Shown one piece after another: positions 20,011-29,616 of a DNA stretch of 41,754 bases. The notes beneath the pieces are model-generated. The model was not told where the DNA came from, ran no database searches, and saw only the letters and a program-made list of their open reading frames with translations. The position numbers and the translations under genes are program-made. The first letter of the stretch is position 1, and each line of letters starts with the position of its first letter. The stretch comes from Bremia lactucae (lineage: Eukaryota; Oomycota; Peronosporomycetes; Peronosporales; Peronosporaceae): contig NC_090624.1 of assembly GCF_004359215.1 (NCBI RefSeq), positions 1,024,319 to 1,066,072 of the forward strand, in the 5' to 3' direction.

Positions 20011-20467
20011 GGTCAAACCCTTTTAATGCAAGTAAAGCGACACGTAAACGCTCGCTGGTAAGAAAATTCAGTAACCTAACCTTTTGTCGGATGTCGAATC
20101 AGACAACATGTCTGGTATAGAACCAATACAGGCTGAAAAATTTGGGGATGTGAATTTCCCGGCCTCTAGGAGGCGTATCGTCGCTACTCAAACACAGGGG
20201 AGACGCGAAGCGTTTATACCCCCTTAAAGTGATACGTGTGAGCAATTACACACGCTTGTAAATGATGTAACCGGTAACATAGAGGGAGAAGTTATCCTTG
20301 CGGCAATCCCTTCGTTACATGCTCTTTTAGAGCTAGACGAAATGTCTATCGATGAGTGCGGCGAGCTGGCGACTTATCTAAGATGGTGGTCATTCAACCT
20401 ATGATTAAGTTAAACTCATCGTCACTTCTGGACGAAGCTATCCTGGATGACGAAAAAACTGCACTAA

Positions 20468-22000
20468 GTGCGCGGAGTGGGTCATCAATCCTTAAAGATC
20501 CTACGGACTCATTTTAACTTGATTAAGGAATTCCAAGATGTGGTATGTACCAATCCACAATCTGTTTTACCTCCGGATAGAGGTGTCCGTCATAAAATTG
20601 ACTTGGTTCCGGGAACAAAATACTGTGTCACACGACAACGGCCTTTTGTGACGGATCAGTGTGACGTCATTGACGATTTTTTCTGTGCTAAGCACGAGGC
20701 GGGAATAGAACGAGAGAGCAAATATCCCCATTCGACACCGATGTTTTGCTTCAAAAAGCCAAATGGTAAACTACGCGCCGTACATGCTTATAATAAGCTG
20801 AATGCTGCCACTATACCAGCTCAAACCCCCGTTCCTAGTAAGGATGTACTTTAGAACAATATGGTGGGATGTACAATGTACAGTGCAATGGACTTAGTCG
20901 TTGGTTACTACCAATTGCTCATGCGAGCTAGCGATAGTCCCGCTTACAGTGGTTAGCACCCCAAGCGGTATGCTATGTGAGTGGATGGTTGTGCCACAAG
21001 GGCTTTCCAAAGCCCCGGTAACATTAAATCGTCTAGTGACACAACTGTTCCGCCCTCATCGAGGTTACACAGACGCATTTCGATAACATTTTTATCCATA
21101 GTCGTGCGGAGCTGGATCGGGCGGATATGGAAAACCATTTAGACCATTTGCGAGCAGTGCTCGAGTGTATGCGCACAAATAAATCGTGCGCCAATGCATT
21201 TAAATGCATTTTTGGCGCAGACGAAATGCCTTTTTTAGGGTGCTTCATTGGGAAGCGAGGCCTTAGAACGGACCCCGTGAATGTAAAGCCATAGTAGATT
21301 GTCCGGTTCCTAAAAATTAAAAGGATTTGCGTAAGTGGTTGGGTCTCGCCAATTAATTACACAAATACAGCGAAAAAAAATTACGCTGAATGGCTAGGCC
21401 ATTATTTAATCTTCTTAAAAAGGGTTCAGAATGGTGCTGGACTAGCACCGAACATGATGCTTTTCGAGCAGTTAAGGATAGTCTTATCCATGCCCCGATT
21501 TCGGCACTGCCAAACCCAAATTGGCCTTTCAGTGTCGTCTGTGACGCATCAGATTTTGCCATTGGCAGTGCTCTGTTTTACAAACAGATGTTGATGGCCA
21601 TGAACGTGTTATTGCGTTCGAGTCTAGACAGCTTAAAACTGCGGAAAAGAACAACCCAATTCATGACAAAGAGTTACTTGCTATGAAGTATTTTCTCGTC
21701 GAATTCAGAGTTCATCTGCTCGGCTCTAAGCCGTTTGTGATATATACAGATCACACGTCATTACGCACGGCGACTAAGTCGCCCCATTTCTAATAGAGAA
21801 TGGCCCGATGGCTATCCTTTTTTGCGGAATACAACTCCGAGGTGAAGTATAAGCCCGGCAAGCAGAATGCCTTGGCCGATGCGTATTCACGCAGGCCGGA
21901 TTATGAGGTCTCTCATTTAACGACTATCATATCGCCTATTCCTGAATTAATCCGTACGACTTACGCCAAGGATGAACAGTGTGTAGCTCTGCTACGAGCT
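20468..22000 (+). pseudogene. reverse transcriptase and RNase H of element B2, degenerate
   Basis: The RT shows SVLPPDRGVRHKIDLVPGTK, KPNGKLRAVHAYNKLNAAT and PAQTPVPSKDVL followed by a stop. The catalytic box corresponding to YFDD in B1 reads HFDN (21076-21087), so one essential Asp is lost. The RNase H part has WPFSVVCDASDFAIGSALF and FVIYTDHTSLRTATKSP, then the connection ARWLSFFAEYNSEVKYKPGK with NALADAYSRRPDYE. Several stops and frameshifts are present. Confidence 0.85.
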
Positions 22001-22021
22001 CTATAGAACTCTGATTCAGGT

Positions 22022-23814
22022 ATTAAATTGCCGGCACGTTTGCGTGCAAGGTTACATCGATAATCTATCGATAACGACCTGTTGCTTTATTGCACAGACA
22101 CTGCGGACCCTCCGCGTGTCGTTGNNNNNNNNNNNNNNNNNNNNNNNNNNNNNNNNNNNNNNNNNNNNNNNNNNNNNNNNNNNNNNNNNNNNNNNNNNNN
22201 NNNNNNNNNNNNNNNNNNNNNNNNNNNNNNNNNNNNNNNNNNNNNNNNNNNNNNNNNNNNNNNNNNNNNNNNNNNNNNNNNNNNNNNNNNNNNNNNNNNN
22301 NNNNNNNNNNNNNNNNNNNNNNNNNNNNNNNNNNNNNNNNNNNNNNNNNNNNNNNNNNNNNNNNNNNNNNNNNNNNNNNNNNNNNNNNNNNNNNNNNNNN
22401 NNNNNNNNNNNNNNNNNNNNNNNNNNNNNNNNNNNNNNNNNNNNNNNNNNNNNNNNNNNNNNNNNNNNNNNNNNNNNNNNNNNNNNNNNNNNNNNNNNNN
22501 NNNNNNNNNNNNNNNNNNNNNNNNNNNNNNNNNNNNNNNNNNNNNNNNNNNNNNNNNNNNNNNNNNNNNNNNNNNNNNNNNNNNNNNNNNNNNNNNNNNN
22601 NNNNNNNNNNNNNNNNNNNNNNNNNNNNNNNNNNNNNNNNNNNNNNNNNNNNNNNNNNNNNNNNNNNNNNNNNNNNNNNNNNNNNNNNNNNNNNNNNNNN
22701 NNNNNNNNNNNNNNNNNNNNNNNNNNNNNNNNNNNNNNNNNNNNNNNNNNNNNNNNNNNNNNNNNNNNNNNNNNNNNNNNNNNNNNNNNNNNNNNNNNNN
22801 NNNNNNNNNNNNNNNNNNNNNNNNNNNNNNNNNNNNNNNNNNNNNNNNNNNNNNNNNNNNNNNNNNNNNNNNNNNNNNNNNNNNNNNNNNNNNNNNNNNN
22901 NNNNNNNNNNNNNNNNNNNNNNNNNNNNNNNNNNNNNNNNNNNNNNNNNNNNNNNNNNNNNNNNNNNNNNNNNNNNNNGCCGATAGGCTTGCTGATATCA
23001 GCCCTGTTACCGTTCGGAAACAAGTAAGCGAGTTTCTCGCGACGCGATTTAGTGTCTTAAGACATGTAAGGGATACGATGGCTGATAGCCAAGACAAACA
23101 AAAAGAACAAGCAGATGCCAAAGGCAGAAGCTGTATTAATTCTTATATGGTCGGAGACCGAGTTTTACTAAACGCTAAAAACCTACCTACCAACTTGGTT
23201 TCCGCGGTCTTCAAGACCAAATTGCGCCCGCGCTTTATTGGACCATTTACGGTCGTGGCCAAGAAGGGCCTAGCTTATACGCTAAACCTTCCCAGCAAGC
23301 TGCGTACACACCCAGTGTTATACGTTGGCTTGCTTAAGCCATATCGGGACCTTTCCCACGTGGACTTGAAGGTGCTTGCGCCAAGACAGGCGGTCGTGCC
23401 GCAGATTGTTGCATCCTCACCAGGATGTCCAGCTGGCCCTCTAAACGAGGCTGCTGACGCTCAAGCGTCGAAAGACGGTCCCGAACCGCCTCAAAATAGC
23501 TCTGAACCCGAGCAAGGACCTCTCAAAGAAGTTGCACCTCGTGCCGCAGAGCATCAAATGCTTCCGCCGAAATTTCAGCCCCTCCCGCGCTGCTTGATGC
23601 GCGGGGGAACTTTAAGTTTCATGTGGAAAAACTTCTAAAGCGACGTCGTCGTAAGGATCAATACCAGTATCTGGTGAAGTGGCTAGGGTACCCCTCTTCT
23701 GAAAACGCTTGGGAGTTCGAGGTACCTCTTTGGCAAGATTGCCCGTACGCCGTTGACGTTTTTGAGCGCCAAGCTCAGGGTCAAATCGCGTCAAACGACG
23801 CTTCCCACCACTAG
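22022..23814 (+). pseudogene. integrase and chromodomain of element B2, interrupted by a gap
   Basis: Before the gap there is only the start (LPARLRARLHR and CTDTADPPRVV). The catalytic core is hidden by Ns. After the gap the C-terminal part is open: ADRLADISPVTVRKQVSEF, MVGDRVLLNAKNL, LRPRFIGPFTVVAKKG and THPVLYVGLLKPY. One frameshift near 23575 leads into the chromodomain, PPALLDARGNFKFHVEKLL, then YQYLVKWLGYPSSENAWEF, ending at 23814. The chromodomain core looks intact. Confidence 0.85.
22125..22978. other. assembly gap (854 N)
   Basis: A run of N inside the integrase of B2. Reading frames drawn across it mean nothing. Comparison with B1 suggests that about this length of integrase core is missing. 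Confidence 0.99.
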
Positions 23815-24661
23815 ACGTGGGATTAGATGGATCTAAAGCCTTAGTGCGGCTTCGATCCATGGTTGTACGGTCAACCGTAGTACTGAAATATTGGCTAGGC
23901 CTATCTTCGTTTTGTGGCATAAATGCCGAACGTAAACTGGCCTTTGGCTTTAAGCTTAGCAAAGTCGAAGTGAAGCTTCCGTTCCAAACGAACATCACCT
24001 CTATCCGCAGACTCTCTGATATTCCAGATATTACGGAGTTTGCGGGGCCGGTGAACCCATTTCTAAATGAGACTTCGTTTTCAGTTCTTGTTTCGTTTGG
24101 AAACAAAACGATCGGAATTTCCCTCATGGAGGTCACCGAAGCCCCACGGGCTTGATCACGTAAGCGCGTCAGATACTGGCTTCGCGTCATCGGCGTAAGG
24201 TATTGCTCATGAAGAGCGTCGCGACCAGCGATCTCTTTCGGCGTCCTCGCCGGGTCACCAGAGATCCTGATGGCCAAGCTATGACCCGCTTTCTCTTTGA
24301 GACGCTCGTCCGCACTAAGCGGAGTGAATCTATATTCACTATGAGGCTTAGCTTTCGCTATTTCGGCAGCTCATCGACGAGCTCTTTCCTCTATGAGGAT
24401 TATCTGCTCTTGCTCTTCATCGAGCGGATTCGTAATAATGTTAGACTCAGGGTCCCGTGTCTTGCTCAATGCAGTTAAGATATCAGCGGCATCACGCTCT
24501 GGAAACGGATTCTGGGCTCGCCGGCGTTCGTCCGGGGGAGAAGGCGTGAGCAAACGCCGCTCTTTTTCCTCCTCCTCTGATTGAGAGTGACTTTCAAAGT
24601 CCACCATTCCCTCATCGTCGAGGAAGGTGCTCAGAGTCTGTGACTCACGCTTGATTGTCAT
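23612..24661 (-). pseudogene. antisense ORF of element B2 (aORF-B), one stop
   Basis: This frame is opposite to pol and starts at an ATG 111 bp inside the 3' LTR (MTIKRESQTLSTFLDDEG). One frame stays open to 23612 except for a single TGA at 24371-24373 where B1 has CGA (Arg). It is acidic at first (SQSEEEEKER), then has PSPPDERRR, PFPERDAADILTALSKTRDP, EEQEQIILIEE, FTPLSADERLKE, RDALHEQYLTP and IPIVLFPNET. RLERKLHFDFAKLKAKG lies in a neighbouring frame, which suggests a frameshift near 24030. The final part lies antisense to the chromodomain. I do not recognise a fold. It is much better preserved than pol of the same element. Confidence 0.7.
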
Positions 24662-24760
24662 TAGACAAAGGATTGGAAAACACAACCAAACGGTTAGCTG
24701 TTTAGGTTCCAACCTCAAAAAGGAAATGAAGCGAATGTTGTCACTCGGTGTCAACAGTCT

Positions 24761-24771
24761 GATGGGGAGGG
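24761..24771 (+). other. polypurine tract of element B2
   Basis: GATGGGGAGGG lies directly before TGTAATGGGG. It fixes the orientation of the element. Confidence 0.82.
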
Positions 24772-25256
24772 TGTAATGGGGCACACATCGGTTGGAGAAC
24801 CGTTGTTGTGGTACATTTACTTTATGGGTAAAATAACCTTTTATCTAATTTTAAAATAGTTAGTTATACTTAAATCCCATTTATTACGGGTAATAAATGT
24901 GGTCGCCGCCAGATATAAATCTGGTGGCCAAAATCTTTTTTAATTAGCTAGGATAAATTTTTAAATTTAAATAATTAAATAAAGTTCAGTTCCCCTTTTG
25001 ATCTTAAAGCGTAAAGTGCCTTTCTAAGGCTTGCGCATTGATCTGTAAGAGATAGAAGCCTTTCTAAGGTATATCCTCTTGGGCACTTGTTGCCACTTGG
25101 TTCTACGAACCCCTAAATCCCTTGAACTAGAAATCCTTAAGCTTTAATAGCTTGTACAACTCCCTGAGTCGTAAACCCATTAGTTCAATAGAACTAAGTG
25201 ACTCTCTGAGTCTGAAAGACTTCCTCTGACTTTAGGAGCGAGGTAGCTCCGCTACA
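24772..25256 (+). repeat. 3' LTR of element B2, complete
   Basis: 485 bp from TGTAATGGGG to CCGCTACA. The last 160 bp contain a chain of small hairpins: GGTTC/GAACC (25099-25111), AAGCT/AGCTT (25139-25153), ACTC/GAGT (25159-25169), TAGTTC/GAACTA (25181-25196) and GACTC/GAGTC (25200-25212). Confidence 0.88.
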
Positions 25257-26206
25257 CTACCATTCAATATCAATCACAATACATTCTCTAAATCACACTC
25301 AATTTCTACCTTTCATCCTTGTCAGGCTCTTCTTCGATCCTTCCATCCACCAACCAATGCATCCTATCCCAGCACCTTGGCCCTGATGGATGCAGTTCGA
25401 AATTTTCGCCCGTAGTTTTGCGCTCAGCCAAACCACTGTGCCAAATGTACCCTTTTCAAAAACTCGATTTACGTTGAAATGCTGGACCGAAAAGAAAGCA
25501 CACGCTTCGAAGTCGAGGCCTGGAATGCCCTTTCATCTTTGCTGCCTTCCTTTCAGCGTCTGACGCTTTGGAATGCAGAAAAATCAACTTCTATTTGCAT
25601 TTGGATGACATGTACACGACCTCGTGGGCTCAGCCGAATCTCGTCGCGCGACGAAAAACGTAAATCCGCGTTTCAGAGACTTGTTCCAAATGATGCCAGC
25701 AGCTTGCCTCGTTTTCATAATACCCGATACGGCGAATTTCTTAATAAGCACAATGCGCGAGAAGCCCAAGACCACATCCACGAAGCCATCCCGGCCACAA
25801 AAATTGGTCGAGGGCAAAAATTCGCACGGGTAGCTGACAGATACGACCATCTCGGGTGAGCAGATGGGAAAAGCGCTATAATATTTGCCGCGGCGTCATC
25901 GACATATGTCTGTTCAAGAAACTGCGTCAACCACATCGAGTAAAAATGCTTGACTGTTGCCAAATTACGGCCTTCTAATCCCCTGACGAACGTTCAGTCT
26001 ACGATAGTATGCTGCTTGTCGAAAATGGATTGTTCCCACTCGACAGAGGGTTCCATGTGCTCACACGTCCAACCTGTGGGTCACATTAGATGTGTTACTG
26101 AAGCTTTCGGTGGGTTGCTGATTGCGAGCATTCTGTACGTCTTGCTGCACCACATTGACCCATATATTGCACTCAATGCTCGAACGCGTGTACATGGCAA
26201 AGATCA
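25257..26206. other. no intact gene; possible decayed coding relic
   Basis: The longest open frame is 126 codons on the plus strand (25479-25859). A minus-strand reading gives GLEGRNLATVKHFYSMWL followed by FLEQTYVDDAAANIIALFP with stops around it, which looks like eroded protein, but I cannot assign it to a family. Confidence 0.4.
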
Positions 26207-26456
26207 CCTTATGCTCAGACCATAATTCATAATGGTTCTGACATAGAGGATTCGGAGCCTAAAGCTCCGTCGACGACACGTGAACGTTCTCAGTCGGTGT
26301 CACAAGTCAGTCGTTTAGAACGCGGCTATGTGACGGGTGGCATTCCAAAGATGCACCCTCCATCTAAATGGCCTCGTTTAAACGGACCAAGAGCGTTGCT
26401 CCTAGAGCGCGCCCTTGTAGACGCACATAATTATTCTGGAGTCTTTCAATCATGGA
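26207..26456 (+). repeat. dispersed fragment of the family-A antisense ORF
   Basis: About 250 bp match part of aORF-A1 in inverted orientation with about 13 mismatches by eye (near 95% identity), covering SEPKAP, LERGYVTGGIPKM and LLERALVDAHNY. No LTR or pol sequence flanks it. Breakpoints are sharp on both sides. Confidence 0.82.
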
Positions 26457-26805
26457 GGAGTAATAGTATCAATTTTAGCTGTGACATTAATATATACAAT
26501 TATCACATTACTGTGGTAAAAATCCTCACATTGTTGTCTCATCAAGATAATATTCTTTTTTATTCCTCTTTTAGGTAATGATAACTATGTAACGGGCTGC
26601 TCCGTTATATTCTGTGCAACTTCCAAACCTCATTTTAAATTCTCCGGCGCATAAACAGAATATAATACAGAAAAGCTGATCGGACAAAAATGCGAGACAT
26701 ACATAATGGATGCAAAAAGGTCTTTTTGTACATATACAGAAGACTTGAAAACGAACTTTCGCCACGATAAATACATTACGAACAATGTGTCAATAAGAAA
26801 CTTGG
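26457..26805. other. intergenic, AT-rich, 3' flank of the START-FYVE gene
   Basis: I see no supported feature. The 11-base match TGTAACGGGCT near 26587 to the LTR A start is too short to call an LTR. Confidence 0.5.
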
Positions 26806-29616
26806 CTATTTATCGCCACTTACGGTCATGGCCCGCGTCGAGCGCAGACCCACTACAGCAAAAGCAAAAGGTTGAGAAAACGTCCGCACGCTTCGAAGCG
26901 TTTTCATCGTTCTCTTCGGGGATGCTTTCGAGGTGCGGCCACTATCACGTTCCTTGAAAGCCGCCTCCGTATTAGCTCGAGCCACCTGATACGTCGACTC
27001 TACCACATGATGTAGGTCCTGCATTTGCTGAAAAAGCTGGTGTTTATAGGTAGAAGAGTCCGCGACAGATGGAATCGTTTTGCGCTCACGATTTTCATTC
27101 TCGAACTCGAACTTGCGTCTCTGTATATCGTGCTCGGCTACCATGGTAGCCTGGGCCTCAGAGATAGGAGCAACCTCCACCACTTGGGCGTTTTCCACCA
27201 TAATCGCATGGGGCCCTTCGTCGTCTGCATGCATTAAATTCGCTCGTGCTATGGAGTCAATTTCTTCCTCTTCTTCCACCTCTTCCGATTCGAGACTGAT
27301 TCTACGGCAAAAGTGCTCGTCCTCCTGATCTGTTTCTAAAGACTCGAACGTCAATTCCGTGTCTGACGCCATCTCACCCGCGACTTGTTTTTCTAAATCC
27401 ATGTCCTCTTCGCTCTCTCCGCCTTCTTCGACTTCAAAAATAGGTGCCTGGCTTTGAGACAGTGGCCCATTGCTAGAGAACGATAAGCAACTTTCGCTGT
27501 CATCATCCATCACAGCGACCGACGACGCGTAACTCGAGCGGATCTCGGATCCATCATCAACGCTCTCTAACTCGGCCAACTCGTCCGACTCGAGGTCGTT
27601 ATCAAGCTCATCGACAATGTCTTGCTCGTCCACTGATAAGACGTAGTCAAGGTGGCGCAAACTACGAAGTGTTGCGGTGAGACGGCGGTCTAAAACGACG
27701 GGTTCCTCGACTTTAGGCTCTACAGCAATTGCAGCTTTATGACTCGTCTTGTCAATCCTCAAGTCACTCAGCGAAAGCATTTCGTTCGTTAGAGTGCTGC
27801 TAGATGACGAAATCGTGCTCACGCTAAGGGTGTTGACAGAACGTTTATTCGACAAGTGACTGCTTGAGCTCGAACGACGTGGCGAAGTCAATAGCTTGGT
27901 CGAGGACGACGGGTAAAGAGGACCAACAGAGTAACCCATGGCAAAATCGTCCGTGGCTTGACTCTGTCCAAAGCTGCTCGGACCTTGGTATTGACTGCTT
28001 TGAACTGCGCTGTCTCGAGTATTCCTATCACTGGTTTGACCAAGGATCACCGTCGCATACACATTGCGTTCGAGCGAGAACGAACGTCTCGAATTAATCG
28101 TCGAGCGCAGTGACGACGCACGCGTGCGTCCTCGTGACCGGACCCAGAGCTCCTGTCGTGCAATTTCCAACGCACTTTCGTCACTGACACTCGCAACGCA
28201 TTGTTTGCAGAAATTAATCGACGACTGCATCACTTGAGACTTGAGCGTGTCGCTGCTGAGCTTGCGTACGATACGGCAGCGCGTGCAAATCTGCTCGTTG
28301 CACATTTGGCACGACACAGTCCTGGAGAGGATTCCTAATTTGCCACGGCAGACACCACACTGTCGCATCGACGCTATCAAGCTGACGTTGCGGCGCCTTA
28401 ACAAGGACTCGGTCGTGCTCGAGTCCCGTGCTTGGGTTTCGTTCACTGGCGTGAGCGCTGAGAGTCTCCCACGAGACGACCCGATCAAGCTATTATTAAT
28501 GGTCGACGTTCCTCGTCCAGAAGCAGGGCCAGCGAGCACGGACGGACGTTCATTATGCAGACAGAAGGCCAGCTTCTTGTCGTGGGCACACGAGACGGAT
28601 TTCCAGCAATTGCTCAGCGCTGTTGCAGCCGATCGCATGGCCACGCGGTTTAAGACGTGGCCGCTTGGATCCACGGAAGCAGTCATGAAGACTTGGATGC
28701 TCTTAGGATGCGTCTCTTCGAAGATGTAGCAGCTCGAGATCTTGGCGCGCACGATGCGATGCATAATGAGCTCATGACATGTCGGGATCTCAACGGAATG
28801 CATGAGTTGGAAGCCCACACGGGAGTTGTCGGGGCGCATCATCACGCCCGAGAACTCGAGAATGACAAAGTCACGTGGCAGCACGATGCGAGCCGCGGTG
28901 CGGTGCTTGGCGCGCACAAACCACTTGATCCCGAGGAATCGGAACGGGTCAGCAGACGTTGGGCTCTTGATCTCCCGAAGGACCGCGCAGTCCGCCATGT
29001 GCTCGCCAAGGTACGAGCTGCGCAAGCGGGCGGACGACGCACTTGGGGACATGACGCCGTACATCACGTCGTCTAAAGATCCACGCAAGCTGCCCACTGC
29101 TAGCAATCTCGGCAAACTGGAGCTATTCTCGCGATTGTCGGCGCGACTGAAGGCGCCAGTGGTAATGCGTGGCTCTACGATTAATTTTTCGCTGCCAGTC
29201 GTGTGAAAATTGTCGTCGACGAGGTAGTTGTTGCTGTTTTTTTTCTCGTGGGAAACAGAATTCAAGTCGCGTCCGCTGTCCATAGTGTCAGCAGTCTGAG
29301 GACCTGTAAGATGCTTCTTTTGGCTTGGCCGACTACTGGTAGTAGAGGAGGCGCTTCGATAGAGTGCAAGGGTGGCTGGACTCGAATCTTGGGGCTCTCC
29401 GTTAAACTCACGCTCGCGGTAGATAGAGATCCCATCTTGCGTCCGTACAGTCTTCCAGCGCTTTGAATCGACGCGTTTGCGGTCGTGCATGACGAAATGG
29501 TCATACTCGGCCAGCGTTGCTTTTATTAGCGCGTTGGCGAGCTGTTCGTATTGATGTTCCTGGTACTCGGACAGTTCAAGTGGAGGAAAAATGTTTTTTG
29601 GCATTGGAAACTTCAT
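26806..29616 (-). CDS. START-like and FYVE-type zinc-finger protein
   Basis: 936 codons from a true ATG, no intron needed. Residues about 10-345 form a START-like lipid-binding domain with the usual oomycete blocks RVDSKRWKTVRTQDGISIYRE, DDVMYGVMS, FLGIKWFVRAKH and RDFVILEFSGV. A FYVE-type finger follows with eight cysteines at C420, C423, C436, C439, C444, C447, C470 and C473. The basic patch reads TRCRIVRKL, so the classical RRHHCR phosphoinositide motif is altered and PI3P binding is uncertain. The C-terminal third is Ser-rich and then strongly acidic. Large START-FYVE families are characteristic of oomycetes; individual functions are mostly unknown, and membrane or lipid sensing is the inference. 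The gene is intact between repeat-rich flanks. Confidence 0.88.
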   Translation of the reverse strand: MKFPMPKNIFPPLELSEYQEHQYEQLANALIKATLAEYDHFVMHDRKRVDSKRWKTVRTQDGISIYREREFNGEPQDSSPATLALYRSASSTTSSRPSQKKHLTGPQTADTMDSGRDLNSVSHEKKNSNNYLVDDNFHTTGSEKLIVEPRITTGAFSRADNRENSSSLPRLLAVGSLRGSLDDVMYGVMSPSASSARLRSSYLGEHMADCAVLREIKSPTSADPFRFLGIKWFVRAKHRTAARIVLPRDFVILEFSGVMMRPDNSRVGFQLMHSVEIPTCHELIMHRIVRAKISSCYIFEETHPKSIQVFMTASVDPSGHVLNRVAMRSAATALSNCWKSVSCAHDKKLAFCLHNERPSVLAGPASGRGTSTINNSLIGSSRGRLSALTPVNETQARDSSTTESLLRRRNVSLIASMRQCGVCRGKLGILSRTVSCQMCNEQICTRCRIVRKLSSDTLKSQVMQSSINFCKQCVASVSDESALEIARQELWVRSRGRTRASSLRSTINSRRSFSLERNVYATVILGQTSDRNTRDSAVQSSQYQGPSSFGQSQATDDFAMGYSVGPLYPSSSTKLLTSPRRSSSSSHLSNKRSVNTLSVSTISSSSSTLTNEMLSLSDLRIDKTSHKAAIAVEPKVEEPVVLDRRLTATLRSLRHLDYVLSVDEQDIVDELDNDLESDELAELESVDDGSEIRSSYASSVAVMDDDSESCLSFSSNGPLSQSQAPIFEVEEGGESEEDMDLEKQVAGEMASDTELTFESLETDQEDEHFCRRISLESEEVEEEEEIDSIARANLMHADDEGPHAIMVENAQVVEVAPISEAQATMVAEHDIQRRKFEFENENRERKTIPSVADSSTYKHQLFQQMQDLHHVVESTYQVARANTEAAFKERDSGRTSKASPKRTMKTLRSVRTFSQPFAFAVVGLRSTRAMTVSGDK

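Larger units (their letters stand above)
17628..25256 (+). mobile_element. Ty3/gypsy element B2, nearly full length, degenerate
   Basis: Same family as B1 but on the plus strand. A 5' LTR lacking roughly its first 170 bp is followed by gag with zinc knuckle, protease, RT, RNase H, integrase (interrupted by an 854-N gap), chromodomain, a minus-strand antisense ORF, polypurine tract and complete 3' LTR. Many stops and frameshifts and several lost catalytic residues show that it is dead. B1 and B2 form an inverted pair around the RWP-RK/hAT island. Confidence 0.9.

Noticed and set aside
22044..23127. Long reading frames spanning the first N gap
   Set aside because: They are open only because N codons are not stops; only the flanking integrase pieces are real.
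26585..26600. TGTAACGGGCT as start of another family-A LTR
   Set aside because: Only 11 bases match; the following sequence is unrelated and no polypurine tract precedes it.
28241..29206. Plus-strand frames of 130-160 codons opposite the START-FYVE gene
   Set aside because: They lie wholly antisense to well-supported START and FYVE coding sequence and have no independent features.
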